Of a stretch of 34,779 bases of DNA, positions 1 to 8,412 are shown piece after piece; position 1 is the first letter of the stretch, and each line of letters starts with the position of its first letter. The DNA lies in the NCBI GenBank assembly GCA_020346125.1, contig CP070774.1:1002810-1037588 (forward strand), read 5' to 3'. The DNA comes from Syntrophobacterales bacterium. Its GTDB lineage: Bacteria > Desulfobacterota > BSN033 > WVXP01 > G020346125. A program made the translations under genes and the position numbers. The notes under the pieces are model-generated. The model did not search any database and was not told the origin of the DNA. It saw only the letters and a list, made by a program, of their open reading frames with translations.

Positions 1-2
1 CA

Positions 3-92
3 GAAGCGGTCGAGAAGGGGGATGCCCGAGCGGCGAGAATCTATAAGCGCCGAATCAATAGGCTGAAGAAGAGGACTCGGAAAACGGCATAA
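3..92 (+). CDS. C-terminal tail of a truncated upstream gene (hypothetical)
   Basis: An open frame enters from the left edge and stops at the TAA at 90-92. The 29 visible residues are strongly basic, with a Lys/Arg-rich end (RLKKRTRKTA). No family can be recognised from so little. It ends 11 bases before the glycosyltransferase ATG on the same strand, so the two are probably co-transcribed. The edge of the window cuts it, so its start and function are unknown. Confidence 0.4.
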   Translation, partial: EAVEKGDARAARIYKRRINRLKKRTRKTA

Positions 93-103
93 AGGTAAAT
101 GGG

Positions 104-928
104 ATGGCGAGGGTTTCAGTAATCATTCCCACCTATAACAGGCTCCCCAAGGTAAAAGATGCCATTGAGTCCGTCCTGAAGCAGACTTACCGGGATTTCG
201 AGTTGTGGGTAACGGATGATGGATCGACGGATGGAACCGGTGAGGCCTTAAGGACCTTCGGGAATAGGATAAAGTATGTTTATCAGGATAATAGTGGTAT
301 CAGCGCCGCCAGGAATTTGGGCATGAGGGTTTCCAGGGGGAAGTATGTCGCATTTTTGGATTCAGATGATCTATGGGAGCCGAGGAAATTGGAGATCCAG
401 GTGGGATACATGGAGGCAAATCCCCAGTTTCCCCTCTGTTATACCGATGAAGTCTGGATAAGGAGGGAAATAAGGGTCAATCCAAAGAAGAGACATGCCA
501 AATATTCGGGCTGGATCTTTGAGAAGTGCTTACCCCTGTGCATCATAAGCCCCTCATCGGCTCTTATGAAAAGAAACCTCTTTGAGGAAATGGGGGGTTT
601 TGACGAGACCTTTCCCGTATGTGAGGATTACGATTTCTGGCTGCGGGTGACCTGCCATTATCCCGTCCTCTTTATTGATAAAAAACTCATCATAAAAAGG
701 GGGGGACACCCGGATCAGCTCTCCATTCGGTCTTGGGGAAATGACCGATATCGAGTGATGGCGCTGGAGAAGCTCTTGCGTTCTGAAAACCTGAAGGCCG
801 AGGATAAAAGGATGGCCTCGGGAGAGCTGGTGAGGAAGTGTCATATTTTATCGCGTGGTTTTTACAAGAGGGGTAAGCGAGAAGAGGGAAGGAGGTATGA
901 GGAATTGGCCAAGCGGTATGGGGCATAG
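104..928 (+). CDS. Family 2 glycosyltransferase
   Basis: A 274-residue GT-A fold glycosyltransferase that would move a sugar from a nucleotide-sugar to a cell-surface glycan or lipid acceptor. The N-terminus has the family start VSVIIPTYNR, then the nucleotide-binding DDGSTDGT, SAARNLGM, and the metal-binding FLDSDD around residue 90. GGFDETFPVCEDYDFWLRV around residues 160-180 is the usual acceptor-side motif containing the catalytic acidic ED. There is no membrane segment, so it is cytoplasmic or peripheral, and the length is normal for a single-domain GT2. It starts 11 bases after the preceding partial gene. Substrate cannot be told from sequence, and no other polysaccharide genes follow, so the cluster, if any, lies to the left. 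Confidence 0.88.
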   Translation: MARVSVIIPTYNRLPKVKDAIESVLKQTYRDFELWVTDDGSTDGTGEALRTFGNRIKYVYQDNSGISAARNLGMRVSRGKYVAFLDSDDLWEPRKLEIQVGYMEANPQFPLCYTDEVWIRREIRVNPKKRHAKYSGWIFEKCLPLCIISPSSALMKRNLFEEMGGFDETFPVCEDYDFWLRVTCHYPVLFIDKKLIIKRGGHPDQLSIRSWGNDRYRVMALEKLLRSENLKAEDKRMASGELVRKCHILSRGFYKRGKREEGRRYEELAKRYGA

Positions 929-968
929 GGGAACAATCGGATTAAAAACCAAATGGGAGCAAACCTCA

Positions 969-1943
969 ATGGGCCGGTTTTTAAGGAAGATAGGAATTGA
1001 CGCCGTCGATTCGAGGGATCACTTCTTTTGCATGACCTTTCACCCCAATCTTGAGGGTCTCAGGAGATCCATAGAGCATGTGGGTCTTCTTCAGCCCATT
1101 ATCGTACGGGAGAAATCCCAGGGGTCGGGTTACCAGGTGATTAGCGGATTCAAGAGACTGACCGTCTGCGAACAATTGGGGCTGGAGGAAATTGAGATCT
1201 TCTCCTACCGAGAAACGGAATTGGGCGACCCGGAAGGTCTTAATCTGGCCCTCCACGAGAACCTCACGACCCGGGGCCTCAATCTTATCGAGAAATCGAT
1301 GGTCCTCAACAAACTCATTCACCGTTTCGGGCTTTCAGAGGAGTCGATCACCGGGGATTACATGCCCTTGCTCGGCTTACAGCCCAACATAAAAATCCTG
1401 GGAAAGGTTTCTCAACTCGTCCAGTTACGAGCAGAGATAAAACGGTATATCGTCGAGGAGAAGGTATCCCTGGAGAACGCGGCCCAGCTATTGGAATTCC
1501 CCCCTGAAGATCAGGCAGAGATAGGAAGGTTGGTTTCAAAACTGAAACTGGGGGAGAATAAATTAAAGGAGGTTTTGACCTTCTTACGGGAAATATCCTT
1601 GAGAGACGGGTTGACGGTGAGGGAACTGATCCAAGGTGAAGTAGAGGCGATAGCATCCGATAGCAGCCTCTCCAAGGTTCAAAGTACCCATCGCGTGAGA
1701 AGACGGCTCAGGGAGATGAGATTTCCCCAATTAACGGAACTGGAAAGGGACTTTCGTGAGAGGCGAAAAGGCTTGGGGTTGGGCCCAGGGATATCCCTCA
1801 ATCCGCCTCCTTTTTTTGAAGGGGATACGTTCAGGCTGGAGTTTGGCTTTAAGGATATGGGGGAATTCAAGGCTATACTCTTAAAATTGATGGAGGCCTC
1901 GGAGCGGAAGGAGTTGGGGGAAATGATCGATGCAGTCCCTTAA
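969..1943 (+). CDS. ParB-like nuclease/CTPase-domain protein
   Basis: A ParB/Spo0J-type protein of about 324 residues. The N-terminal domain shows LRRSIEHVGLLQPIIVRE followed by YQVISGFKRLTVCEQLG, the position of the GERR-like box, here GFKR. ALHENL and a region around residues 120-220 resembling the ParB helix-turn-helix follow. ParB proteins bind DNA and clamp it using CTP, but many stand-alone relatives have other roles. There is no ParA next door and no obvious parS site was found, so a segregation role is not supported. The frame is open back to 855 and overlaps the glycosyltransferase. I prefer ATG 969 because a GGGAG lies about 9 bases upstream and the domain begins right there; ATG 897 is an alternative. 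The C-terminal 100 residues are not recognised. Confidence 0.7.
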   Translation: MGRFLRKIGIDAVDSRDHFFCMTFHPNLEGLRRSIEHVGLLQPIIVREKSQGSGYQVISGFKRLTVCEQLGLEEIEIFSYRETELGDPEGLNLALHENLTTRGLNLIEKSMVLNKLIHRFGLSEESITGDYMPLLGLQPNIKILGKVSQLVQLRAEIKRYIVEEKVSLENAAQLLEFPPEDQAEIGRLVSKLKLGENKLKEVLTFLREISLRDGLTVRELIQGEVEAIASDSSLSKVQSTHRVRRRLREMRFPQLTELERDFRERRKGLGLGPGISLNPPPFFEGDTFRLEFGFKDMGEFKAILLKLMEASERKELGEMIDAVP

Positions 1944-2366
1944 GGATTCACCGCCTTTGGAACTCCTTTGTTCCTCCCCTCTTCCCGCGGGTATGTTGGC
2001 CAAATTCCCTTTCGCTTACTGAAAAGAATTATTGACCATTCTAGAGTTCGCTTCACTGTAGTTGTGGTTCTGCGGTGTTGCAGTCCCGCAGTGTTGCTAT
2101 TTTCTCTATAGCGTCTTGCATAGTTCCGCATAACTCAAACGAGCATTAAATCCAAAAAGTTTTTATTATTTGATCATGAGTGCTTTGTATTTGTTTAGAG
2201 TGTAGTATTTCCCTTGAGGGCTTTGGTCATTTGAATTTGTTTAGAGTTTGGTAATTGGGATTTGGAATTTGCCTGTATCTTCATTATATACGCGAATATT
2301 TTGATCAGCGAATGGCGATTTTTACAAGGATTTCCAGAACGTTGAGAAACCTCCAATTAATGGTAA
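1944..2366 (+). repeat. Gene-free spacer with GCGGTGTTGCAGT-type repeat and AT-rich low-complexity DNA
   Basis: No convincing gene is seen in these 423 bases. Positions about 2045-2098 carry a copy of the dispersed repeat (TGCGGTGTTGCAGTCCCGCA), preceded by TTCACTGTAGTTGTGGTTC. The same block occurs in reverse complement near 23890-23920. From 2185 to 2270 the sequence is low-complexity, with TTTGTTTAGAGT occurring twice followed by TTGGGATTTGGAATTTG. This looks like degenerate repeat DNA. Confidence 0.6.
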
Positions 2367-3491
2367 GTGGAACTCATGGCAAGATATGAGTTGAGGAGGA
2401 TTTTCCTGGATCGAGGGGTTGTGGGAAACCCCGTTGCAGACGGAATTTTGAGCAAGGCGGGGGGGATTCCCGTAACAATGGTAAATGGTATCCAGGAGGC
2501 CACCCGCAGGCTCAGTTCTTTCGAGGATTCGATCGGGGAAGGAAAGCACAGCCTTTTGATAACCCGGCAGAAAGGCGAATTTGTGAAAAAATGCCCCGGG
2601 ACCCATAATCGTATCTGTTGCCGCTATTACATCATCAATCTCGTGGTGAACTGTCCTATCGATTGCTCTTATTGCATCCTCCAAGGGTATCTTAATAATC
2701 CCGCCATCACCATCTATGTCAATATCGATGATCTTTTCGCCCAGATGGAGGAGAAGCTCTCCAGTAATTCAGGCCGAATCTTCCGCCTGGGAACCGGGGA
2801 ACTGGGGGATAGCCTCGCCTTCGATGAAATGACCCATTTCTCGACCATAATGGTCCCCTTCTTTTCCAATAAAGAAAATGGGATTTTCGAGCTGAAGACG
2901 AAGACGGAAGAAGTGGGTAATCTCCTGGACCTGGACCATAGGGGGAAAACGGTGATCTCCTGGTCGGTGAATCCCGAGAAGGTGGTCGAAGAGGAGGAAT
3001 TGAACGCCTCAACCCTGGCGAGAAGATTGGATGCAGCGAGGAAATGTCAGCAAAGGGGGTATCACATCGGGTTGCATTTCGATCCCCTCATCTATTGCCC
3101 GGAATGGGAACGGGATTACCGGGAGGTTATCGAAAAGGTGTTCGAAAAAATCGATGGGAAGGGGATAATCTGGGTCAGCTTAGGTGGATTTCGTTTTCCT
3201 CCCTATTTGAAGCCGATCATTGGTAACCGATTTCCCGCCTCCAAGATCCTTTTGGGTGAGCTCTTTCCGGGAAACGATGGGAAGCTTCGGTATCTTAAGT
3301 CCATCAGGGTAGGAATGTATCGGGAGATCGTTCGCTGGTTGCGAGAGTACGAACCGAGCCTTTTCATCTATCTCTGCATGGAGAGCCGGGAGGTATGGGA
3401 GAAGGTATTCGGTTGGTCTCCCAAGGATAACAAGGCGTTGGATAACCTCTTTGCCCATAGGGTCCGATCCTTCACTCCCATGAGCCAATGA
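2367..3491 (+). CDS. SPL-family radical SAM protein (spore photoproduct lyase-like)
   Basis: A 374-residue radical SAM enzyme of the spore photoproduct lyase family. The 4Fe-4S/SAM motif is CPIDCSYC at residues 96-103, a CxxxCxxC spacing, followed by LQGYLNNPAITIYVNIDDL as in SPL proteins. RLGTGELGDSLAFD and KTVISWSVNPE are also family-like. SPL repairs thymine dimers in spores, but many relatives occur in bacteria not known to form spores, where the substrate is unknown. No sporulation gene is present here. The frame opens with GTG 2367; ATG 2376 is an equally possible start, and neither has a strong ribosome site. The gene stands alone, with spacers of over 250 bases on both sides. Confidence 0.82.
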   Translation: MELMARYELRRIFLDRGVVGNPVADGILSKAGGIPVTMVNGIQEATRRLSSFEDSIGEGKHSLLITRQKGEFVKKCPGTHNRICCRYYIINLVVNCPIDCSYCILQGYLNNPAITIYVNIDDLFAQMEEKLSSNSGRIFRLGTGELGDSLAFDEMTHFSTIMVPFFSNKENGIFELKTKTEEVGNLLDLDHRGKTVISWSVNPEKVVEEEELNASTLARRLDAARKCQQRGYHIGLHFDPLIYCPEWERDYREVIEKVFEKIDGKGIIWVSLGGFRFPPYLKPIIGNRFPASKILLGELFPGNDGKLRYLKSIRVGMYREIVRWLREYEPSLFIYLCMESREVWEKVFGWSPKDNKALDNLFAHRVRSFTPMSQ

Positions 3492-3661
3492 GCCGATAAA
3501 TAACCGCAGTTTCCTCACTTTAAATGGACTATGTTTGTAATCTATTGATTGTAGAGTAAATTATATTTTCATAAGTGAACACCCTTATCCTTTCGCTTCA
3601 GCGCTTTGTGATGTGACCCTTTCGGGGTCTAAAAATTAAGGAAACTCCAGAAGTGATTACA

Positions 3662-3690
3662 TTGACATTGGTGGGGTGTTCATCTAATAT
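3662..3690 (+). promoter_or_regulatory. Sigma70-type promoter for the liv operon
   Basis: TTGACA at 3662-3667 and TAATAT at 3685-3690 are separated by exactly 17 bases. The -35 matches consensus perfectly and the -10 matches four of six. It would give a leader of roughly 120 bases before livK. Confidence 0.6.
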
Positions 3691-3764
3691 CGGCATGAAT
3701 GAGAGATACGGGCTCATTTTTCAAATTAAGGGCTGACAGTAGGGGGGAGGGAAGGAGGTGAGCA

Positions 3765-3800
3765 ATGGAAGTGGTCTCAGAGAGATCAAAAACAAAATAA
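3765..3800 (+). CDS. Possible 11-residue leader ORF upstream of livK
   Basis: ATG 3765 is preceded by GGAAGGAGG with a 7-base gap, an excellent ribosome site, and reads MEVVSERSKTK before TAA at 3798-3800. A second AAGGAGG follows at 3804-3810 and serves livK. It contains one Val and no run of Leu/Ile/Val, so it is not a classic attenuation leader. It could be a spurious start beside a duplicated ribosome site. Confidence 0.3.
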   Translation: MEVVSERSKTK

Positions 3801-3820
3801 ACCAAGGAGGTGAGATAATA

Positions 3821-5047
3821 GTGAAGCGAACATTTATAATTATAGGGGTAGTAGTAGTTGTGGTCATAGCGGCGGTACTTTTCTACTATTTTGCAATCCC
3901 CCCGAAAATCGAGCGGAATATTAAAGTTGGGGTAATAGATTGTTACACCGGGCCAGCAGCAATGTTCTGCAAGGAGGCACTCAATGGATTTGAACTGGCC
4001 CTGAATGAGATCAATAAGGAAGGTGTTCTGGGGTCTAAGATCGAGTTTACCACTCGAGACACCAAGTTTAAGGTGGACATTGGCCTCAGCATGGCCAGGG
4101 AACTGGTAATGAGGGAGAACGTTGACATCCTCGTGGGGACCATTAGCAGCGGTATTGCCCTGGCCGTGTCAGATTACTGCAAAGGGGAGAAAGTGCCACT
4201 TTTGGTCTGGATTTCGAAGAGCGAAAGGATTACTGGAGAGAAGGGACATCGCTATGTCTTCTCCACAGGTGAAAATACTGCCATGTTTGGCAAAGCCGGT
4301 GGAGTTGCCTTGGCTGAGAAGCCGTTTATCAAATACTGGATTGCCGGGGATGATTACGAGTATGGACATGCCATAGCTGACGCTGCCTGGCGCAATCTAA
4401 AACAGCGAAAGCCCGAGATAGAAAAGATCGGAGAATCGTGGTGGAAGATAGGCGAGCCTGACCTCGTGCCCTATATTACCGCTATTCTGGCGGCAAAACC
4501 TGACGCCGTTATATTTTGCACCGGTGGCGCCAGCATGGTCAATGTCATGAAAACCGCCAAGGCGACCGGCATGTCTGAGAAGGTCCAAGGCTGGATTCCA
4601 ACCGCTACGGAAACCGCCATTCTCAGGGCGCTCGGTCCTGAGGCCCCCGAGGGTATGATGGGCACCAGCGACTACCTTTTCTATCACCCTGATACCCCAG
4701 CCAACAGGGAATTTGTCAAGGCCTTTAAAGATGCCTACGGGAAACACCCTGGTTTTTCCGGCTTTCACGGTTATATTACCGCCCATTTCATAGCCGAGGC
4801 TTTCAGGAAGGCGGGTGCCCTTGACAGGGAGAAGCTCATCGATGCTCTGGAGGGGTTGAAGATAGATAGCCCTGCGGGCGAGGTAGAGATGCGAGCCTGT
4901 GACCATCAAGTCGTGCTGCCGATTTTCATGGGGGTGACCAAGAAGGTGCCGGAGTACGATTTTCACATTTCTACCGATATTATAACCCTGACAGGCGATG
5001 ACGTAATGCCCACGTGCGAGGAGATTATGAAAGCACGGGGGAAATGA
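3821..5047 (+). CDS. livK: Branched-chain amino acid-type ABC transporter, periplasmic binding protein
   Basis: A 408-residue type I periplasmic binding protein (Peripla_BP_6/LivK class) that captures the substrate and delivers it to LivHM. The N-terminus is a basic MKRTF followed by a long hydrophobic stretch (IIIGVVVVVVIAAVLFYYFA), a signal peptide or uncleaved anchor, without a lipobox Cys. The mature part starts IKVGVIDCYTGPAAMFCKEALNGFELALNEIN, the usual fold beginning. Start GTG 3821 is chosen because AAGGAGG lies 10 bases upstream and it places the signal at the N-terminus; the frame is open to GTG 3758. It is the first gene of the five-gene liv operon. LivK-like proteins in such bacteria may bind aromatic or short organic acids as well as amino acids, so the ligand is open. 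Confidence 0.85.
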   Translation: MKRTFIIIGVVVVVVIAAVLFYYFAIPPKIERNIKVGVIDCYTGPAAMFCKEALNGFELALNEINKEGVLGSKIEFTTRDTKFKVDIGLSMARELVMRENVDILVGTISSGIALAVSDYCKGEKVPLLVWISKSERITGEKGHRYVFSTGENTAMFGKAGGVALAEKPFIKYWIAGDDYEYGHAIADAAWRNLKQRKPEIEKIGESWWKIGEPDLVPYITAILAAKPDAVIFCTGGASMVNVMKTAKATGMSEKVQGWIPTATETAILRALGPEAPEGMMGTSDYLFYHPDTPANREFVKAFKDAYGKHPGFSGFHGYITAHFIAEAFRKAGALDREKLIDALEGLKIDSPAGEVEMRACDHQVVLPIFMGVTKKVPEYDFHISTDIITLTGDDVMPTCEEIMKARGK

Positions 5048-5057
5048 TGATCACGGT

Positions 5058-5086
5058 GTAACTGGGGGCCAATGGCCCCCAGTTAC
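5058..5086 (+). terminator. Strong intercistronic hairpin between livK and livH
   Basis: A perfect 13-base-pair stem, GTAACTGGGGGCC paired with GGCCCCCAGTTAC around the loop AAT, lies 10 bases after the livK stop. The following bases, TCGTTTG, are only weakly T-rich. It probably acts as a partial terminator or an RNA-stabilising 3' end that keeps binding protein in excess over the membrane subunits. Confidence 0.6.
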
Positions 5087-5109
5087 TCGTTTGAAGGAAA
5101 ACGGATACC

Positions 5110-5997
5110 ATGGAATTTGGTCTCGCTGCCCTGGCCAGTCAGTTAGTGGTCGGCCTCAGCCGCGCAATGATTTTATTCATCGTCTGTGCCGGGCTGAGCT
5201 TCGTTCTCGGGGTGCTCCGGGTTCCGAACGTCGCCCACGGTTCACTATACATGATAGGGGCATTCTCAGCCTATGGCATCGCAATGCGCTTATTTGGCGG
5301 CAGCTCGGCCGGCTTTTGGCTGGCCTTAATCCTAGCCCCCTTCGTGGTAGCCCTGGTAAGCTTGATTGCGGAGAGGGCGCTCTTCTGCCATCTCTACGAA
5401 AGAGAACACCTGATGCTGCTGCTATTTACCTTCGCCTTAATGCTCATCTTTGGCGATTTGGTTAAGATAATTTGGGGCGCAGAATACAGATCGGTCTCGC
5501 CCCCTGCCCTTCTCAGGGGTTCAGTCTCGATGTTTGGTGCGTCGATTCCCCGCTACAATCTCTTTCTCCTCATCATTGGCCCCCTAGTGGCCATCGGCCT
5601 GTGGCTCTTTACGAATAAGACGAAGATAGGTAAGATCTCCCGGGCGGCAGCAGTCGATAGAGAGATGGTGAGTGTAATAGGTATCAATGTAAGCTGGGTA
5701 TTTGCAGCGGCATTCGTGATCGGTTGTTACCTCGCTGGACTGGGTGGGGCCTTGGTGGCCCCTACGGTGAGTGTCACCCTGGGAATGGATCACACCATAA
5801 TTATTGAGGCCTTCCTCATCGTTACCATCGGGGGATTGGGTAACATGTGGGGCGCCCTTGTTGGCTCCCTCATCTTTGGGGTGACCCACTCCTTCGGCGT
5901 ATTGCTCTGGCCACAATTCGCCATCGTTTTCCCCTACGCTGCGGTGGTGATTGTGTTGTTCCTCCGGCCAAGAGGCCTGCTCAAATCGGTTTGGTAA
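5110..5997 (+). CDS. livH: Branched-chain amino acid-type ABC transporter permease LivH
   Basis: A 295-residue inner-membrane permease with about eight hydrophobic segments. Family features include LVVGLSRAMILFIVCAGLSFVLG at the start, RVPNVAHGSLYMIGAF near residue 37, and the C-terminal VTIGGLGNMWGALVGSLIFG with the EAF-containing cytoplasmic loop that contacts the ATPase. It pairs with LivM to form the channel. ATG 5110 has GAAGGA about 11 bases upstream. It follows livK after a 62-base gap containing the hairpin, and livM follows 13 bases later. Confidence 0.92.
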   Translation: MEFGLAALASQLVVGLSRAMILFIVCAGLSFVLGVLRVPNVAHGSLYMIGAFSAYGIAMRLFGGSSAGFWLALILAPFVVALVSLIAERALFCHLYEREHLMLLLFTFALMLIFGDLVKIIWGAEYRSVSPPALLRGSVSMFGASIPRYNLFLLIIGPLVAIGLWLFTNKTKIGKISRAAAVDREMVSVIGINVSWVFAAAFVIGCYLAGLGGALVAPTVSVTLGMDHTIIIEAFLIVTIGGLGNMWGALVGSLIFGVTHSFGVLLWPQFAIVFPYAAVVIVLFLRPRGLLKSVW

Positions 5998-6010
5998 CAA
6001 GGAGTGGACT

Positions 6011-6973
6011 TTGTTCAGAGGGATCATTGATCTGAAATCACTGTGGCCCATAGCAGCTATCTTTATCGTTCTGCTCATTCTGCCGCCAATACTTCCGAGA
6101 TTTTACACCTACATCCTTGCTCTAATTTTCGTCACTTCCCTGTTGGCCATGAGCCTTAACCTTGTCCTCGGCCACGGCATGATTTTCCAATTTCACCATG
6201 GTGTTTTTTACGGGGTAGGGGCATACACCGCTGCCCTGATGCTAGCCAAGTCCTCCCTGCCCATGTGGGTCGGCTTTGTTGCTGGCCCACTAATGGCAGC
6301 GGTGGTGGGCCTGATCATCGGCTGGTTTTGTGTCAGGCTGACGAGGCTGTACTTTGGCATGCTCCAGATTTCCTTGGGTTCGCTGATTTGGGCAATCGTA
6401 TTCCGGTGGTATAGCTTTACCGGCGGCGATGACGGGATCCATGGTATTCCAATGCCCCCGCTCATCTCCTCATTGAATAATGCATACTATTTTATCCTGA
6501 TCATCCTTGTCATCTGCCTGGTAGCCCTGTACCTGATTTTAAAATCCCCCTTTGGGAGCACGCTTGAAGCCATCCGTGACAATCCACAGCGGTGTGAAGC
6601 GGTTGGCGTCAACGTCAGGCGGCATCAGCTCATGGCAATCGTAATCTCCACCTTCTTTGCCGGGATTGCCGGTGTTCTCTTTGTGGTGCTGGAGCGTTCC
6701 GTTTTTCCCGACTTGCTGTTCTGGGTTTTATCACTCGAGATATTCATCATGTGCCTCTTGGGGGGATGGTTTACCTTTGCCGGACCGATACTAGGAGCGG
6801 CAATAATGGTGGCTCTGCGAACTTTTATTGGGATTTTTACCGAGTACTGGACGCTGATTCTCGGGGTAATCCTGATATTACTCATCTTCTTCCTTCCAGA
6901 GGGGGTAATGGGATATTTTTTGGAGGGATTTAAGCCGCATGCAAAAGAGGTAGCCGAAAGGAGGGGCGAATGA
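6011..6973 (+). CDS. livM: Branched-chain amino acid-type ABC transporter permease LivM
   Basis: A permease of about 320 residues, the second channel subunit. It has multiple hydrophobic segments, AMSLNLVLGHGMIFQFHHGVFYGVGAY near the N-terminus (LivM normally has SLNLxxGxxGxxSxGHAxF here), the loop SPFGSTLEAIRDNPQRCEAVG (EAIRDN is the ATPase-coupling motif) and a C-terminal amphipathic tail. I place the start at TTG 6011 because AAGGAG (5999-6004) lies 6 bases upstream. The longer frame from 5951 would overlap livH and add a Cys-rich stretch unlike the family. GHGMIFQFHHGVF differs from the usual GYAGQLSLGHAAF, so substrate preference may differ. livG starts one base after the stop. Confidence 0.9.
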   Translation: MFRGIIDLKSLWPIAAIFIVLLILPPILPRFYTYILALIFVTSLLAMSLNLVLGHGMIFQFHHGVFYGVGAYTAALMLAKSSLPMWVGFVAGPLMAAVVGLIIGWFCVRLTRLYFGMLQISLGSLIWAIVFRWYSFTGGDDGIHGIPMPPLISSLNNAYYFILIILVICLVALYLILKSPFGSTLEAIRDNPQRCEAVGVNVRRHQLMAIVISTFFAGIAGVLFVVLERSVFPDLLFWVLSLEIFIMCLLGGWFTFAGPILGAAIMVALRTFIGIFTEYWTLILGVILILLIFFLPEGVMGYFLEGFKPHAKEVAERRGE

Positions 6974-6974
6974 G

Positions 6975-7709
6975 ATGTTGCAGGTGGAGGCCGTAGATAA
7001 ATCGTTCGGCGACTTCATGGCGGTATGCCAGGCGAACCTCAGCGTTGGGAGGGGAGAGCTGGTGGCTGTTATCGGGCCCAATGGTGCTGGGAAGACCACC
7101 CTCTTCAATCTCATTACCGGTCAGCTATGGCCCGACAGGGGAGAGATAATCTTCGGGGGGGAGGATATCAGTGGATTGCCTTCTTACCAGATCTGTAAGA
7201 GGGGGATTGCCCGATCATTTCAAATAGTCAACATCTTCCCCCGGCTCACCATTTTCGGGAACGTTCAGGTAGCCGTGCTATCGCAGCAGAGAAGAAGCTC
7301 CAACCTTTTCCTCCCCGCGCAGAACTTGGCTGTGGAGGAGACGAAGTCCATTTTGGAAAGCGTGGGTCTTTCGGATAAGGCCACACACATTGCTGGCTCG
7401 CTATCCCATGGTGACCAGAAAATCCTGGAGATAGCTATAGCCTTAGGCAATGAGCCAGAGCTGCTGATTCTGGATGAGCCTACTGCTGGCATGTCTCCTG
7501 AGGAAACGGCGGCGACTTTAGAGCTCATCAAGAATCTGGCCAGCAGTAAAGGTTTAACGATCTTGTTCTGTGAGCATGACATGGATGTGGTCTTCTCCAT
7601 TGCCCAGAGCATCATGGTTATGCACCAGGGGAGAACTCTTGTTCAGGGGAATCCGGAAGAGGTAAAAGGAAACAAAAAGGTACAGGAAGCCTACCTGGGG
7701 GGTGAATGA
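6975..7709 (+). CDS. livG: Branched-chain amino acid-type ABC transporter ATPase LivG
   Basis: A 244-residue ATP-binding subunit. Walker A is GPNGAGKTT at residues 34-42. The signature is SLSHGDQKILEIAIAL, with LSHGD replacing LSGGQ as is normal for LivG. Walker B is LLILDEPTAGMSPEET, and the switch His is in FCEHDMDVV. GIARSFQIVNIFPRLTIFGNV is the typical Q-loop region. It hydrolyses ATP at the inner face of LivHM as a heterodimer with LivF. ATG 6975 is one base after the livM stop, and its last bases overlap the livF start as ATGA, so translation is probably coupled. Confidence 0.94.
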   Translation: MLQVEAVDKSFGDFMAVCQANLSVGRGELVAVIGPNGAGKTTLFNLITGQLWPDRGEIIFGGEDISGLPSYQICKRGIARSFQIVNIFPRLTIFGNVQVAVLSQQRRSSNLFLPAQNLAVEETKSILESVGLSDKATHIAGSLSHGDQKILEIAIALGNEPELLILDEPTAGMSPEETAATLELIKNLASSKGLTILFCEHDMDVVFSIAQSIMVMHQGRTLVQGNPEEVKGNKKVQEAYLGGE

Positions 7710-8407
7710 TGCTCGAGGTAGAGGAAATCCACACTTTCTACGGTTTGAGCCACATTCTCTTCGGGGTTTCCCTCAAGGTCGAGCAGGGGGAGGTGGTTTG
7801 TCTTCTTGGTCGGAACGGGGCGGGAAAAACAACCACCATGAAGAGCATAATGGGCCTAACGCCACCGAGACGAGGGAACATCAGGTTCAGGAATGAGGAA
7901 ATCACCGGAAGGCAACCCTATTTGCTGGCTCGAAAGGGCATAAGCTATGTCCCTGATGATAGAAGGATCTTTGCCGACCTCACGGTAGGAGAGAATCTGG
8001 AGATAGCCGCGAGGAAGACACGGGGGACCGAGGAATGGGACATGGAGAGGATCTATGAACTTTTCCCTGCCCTGAAGGATATAGAATCCCGCAAGGGTGG
8101 TTGCCTCAGCGGAGGCGAGCAGAAGATGTTAGCCATTGCAAGGGCACTCATGGGCAATCCGGAACTCCTGCTCTTGGATGAACCCACCGAAGGTCTAGCA
8201 CCTGTGCTCGTGCACGCCCTGGAGGAACAGATAAGTAAGTTGAAGAATGCCGGTTTAACGGTTTTATTAGCTGAACAGAATGTGAGGTCTGCCCTAAGGT
8301 CGAGTGACCGAGGCTATATCATTGATAACGGTCAGATCCGTTACCATGGAAGCGTTGGGGAGCTGAGGGAGAATGACGAGGTGAGGAAAAAATATCTGCT
8401 GGTATAG
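7706..8407 (+). CDS. livF: Branched-chain amino acid-type ABC transporter ATPase LivF
   Basis: A 233-residue ATP-binding subunit, the partner of LivG. Walker A is GRNGAGKTT at residues 35-43, the signature is LSGGEQKMLAIARAL, and Walker B is LLLLDEPTEGLAPVL. The LivF hallmark GISYVPDDRRIFADLTVGENL is present. Two ATGs (7706 and 7709) are in frame; the first overlaps the livG stop by four bases. It is the last gene of the operon and stops 5 bases from the end of the convergent lnt gene, with no visible terminator between them. Confidence 0.94.
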   Translation: MMLEVEEIHTFYGLSHILFGVSLKVEQGEVVCLLGRNGAGKTTTMKSIMGLTPPRRGNIRFRNEEITGRQPYLLARKGISYVPDDRRIFADLTVGENLEIAARKTRGTEEWDMERIYELFPALKDIESRKGGCLSGGEQKMLAIARALMGNPELLLLDEPTEGLAPVLVHALEEQISKLKNAGLTVLLAEQNVRSALRSSDRGYIIDNGQIRYHGSVGELRENDEVRKKYLLV

Positions 8408-8412
8408 CCTGG

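Noticed and set aside
969-1943. Chromosome-partitioning (parABS) locus
   Set aside because: There is no ParA gene and no clear palindromic parS site, so only the domain assignment is kept.
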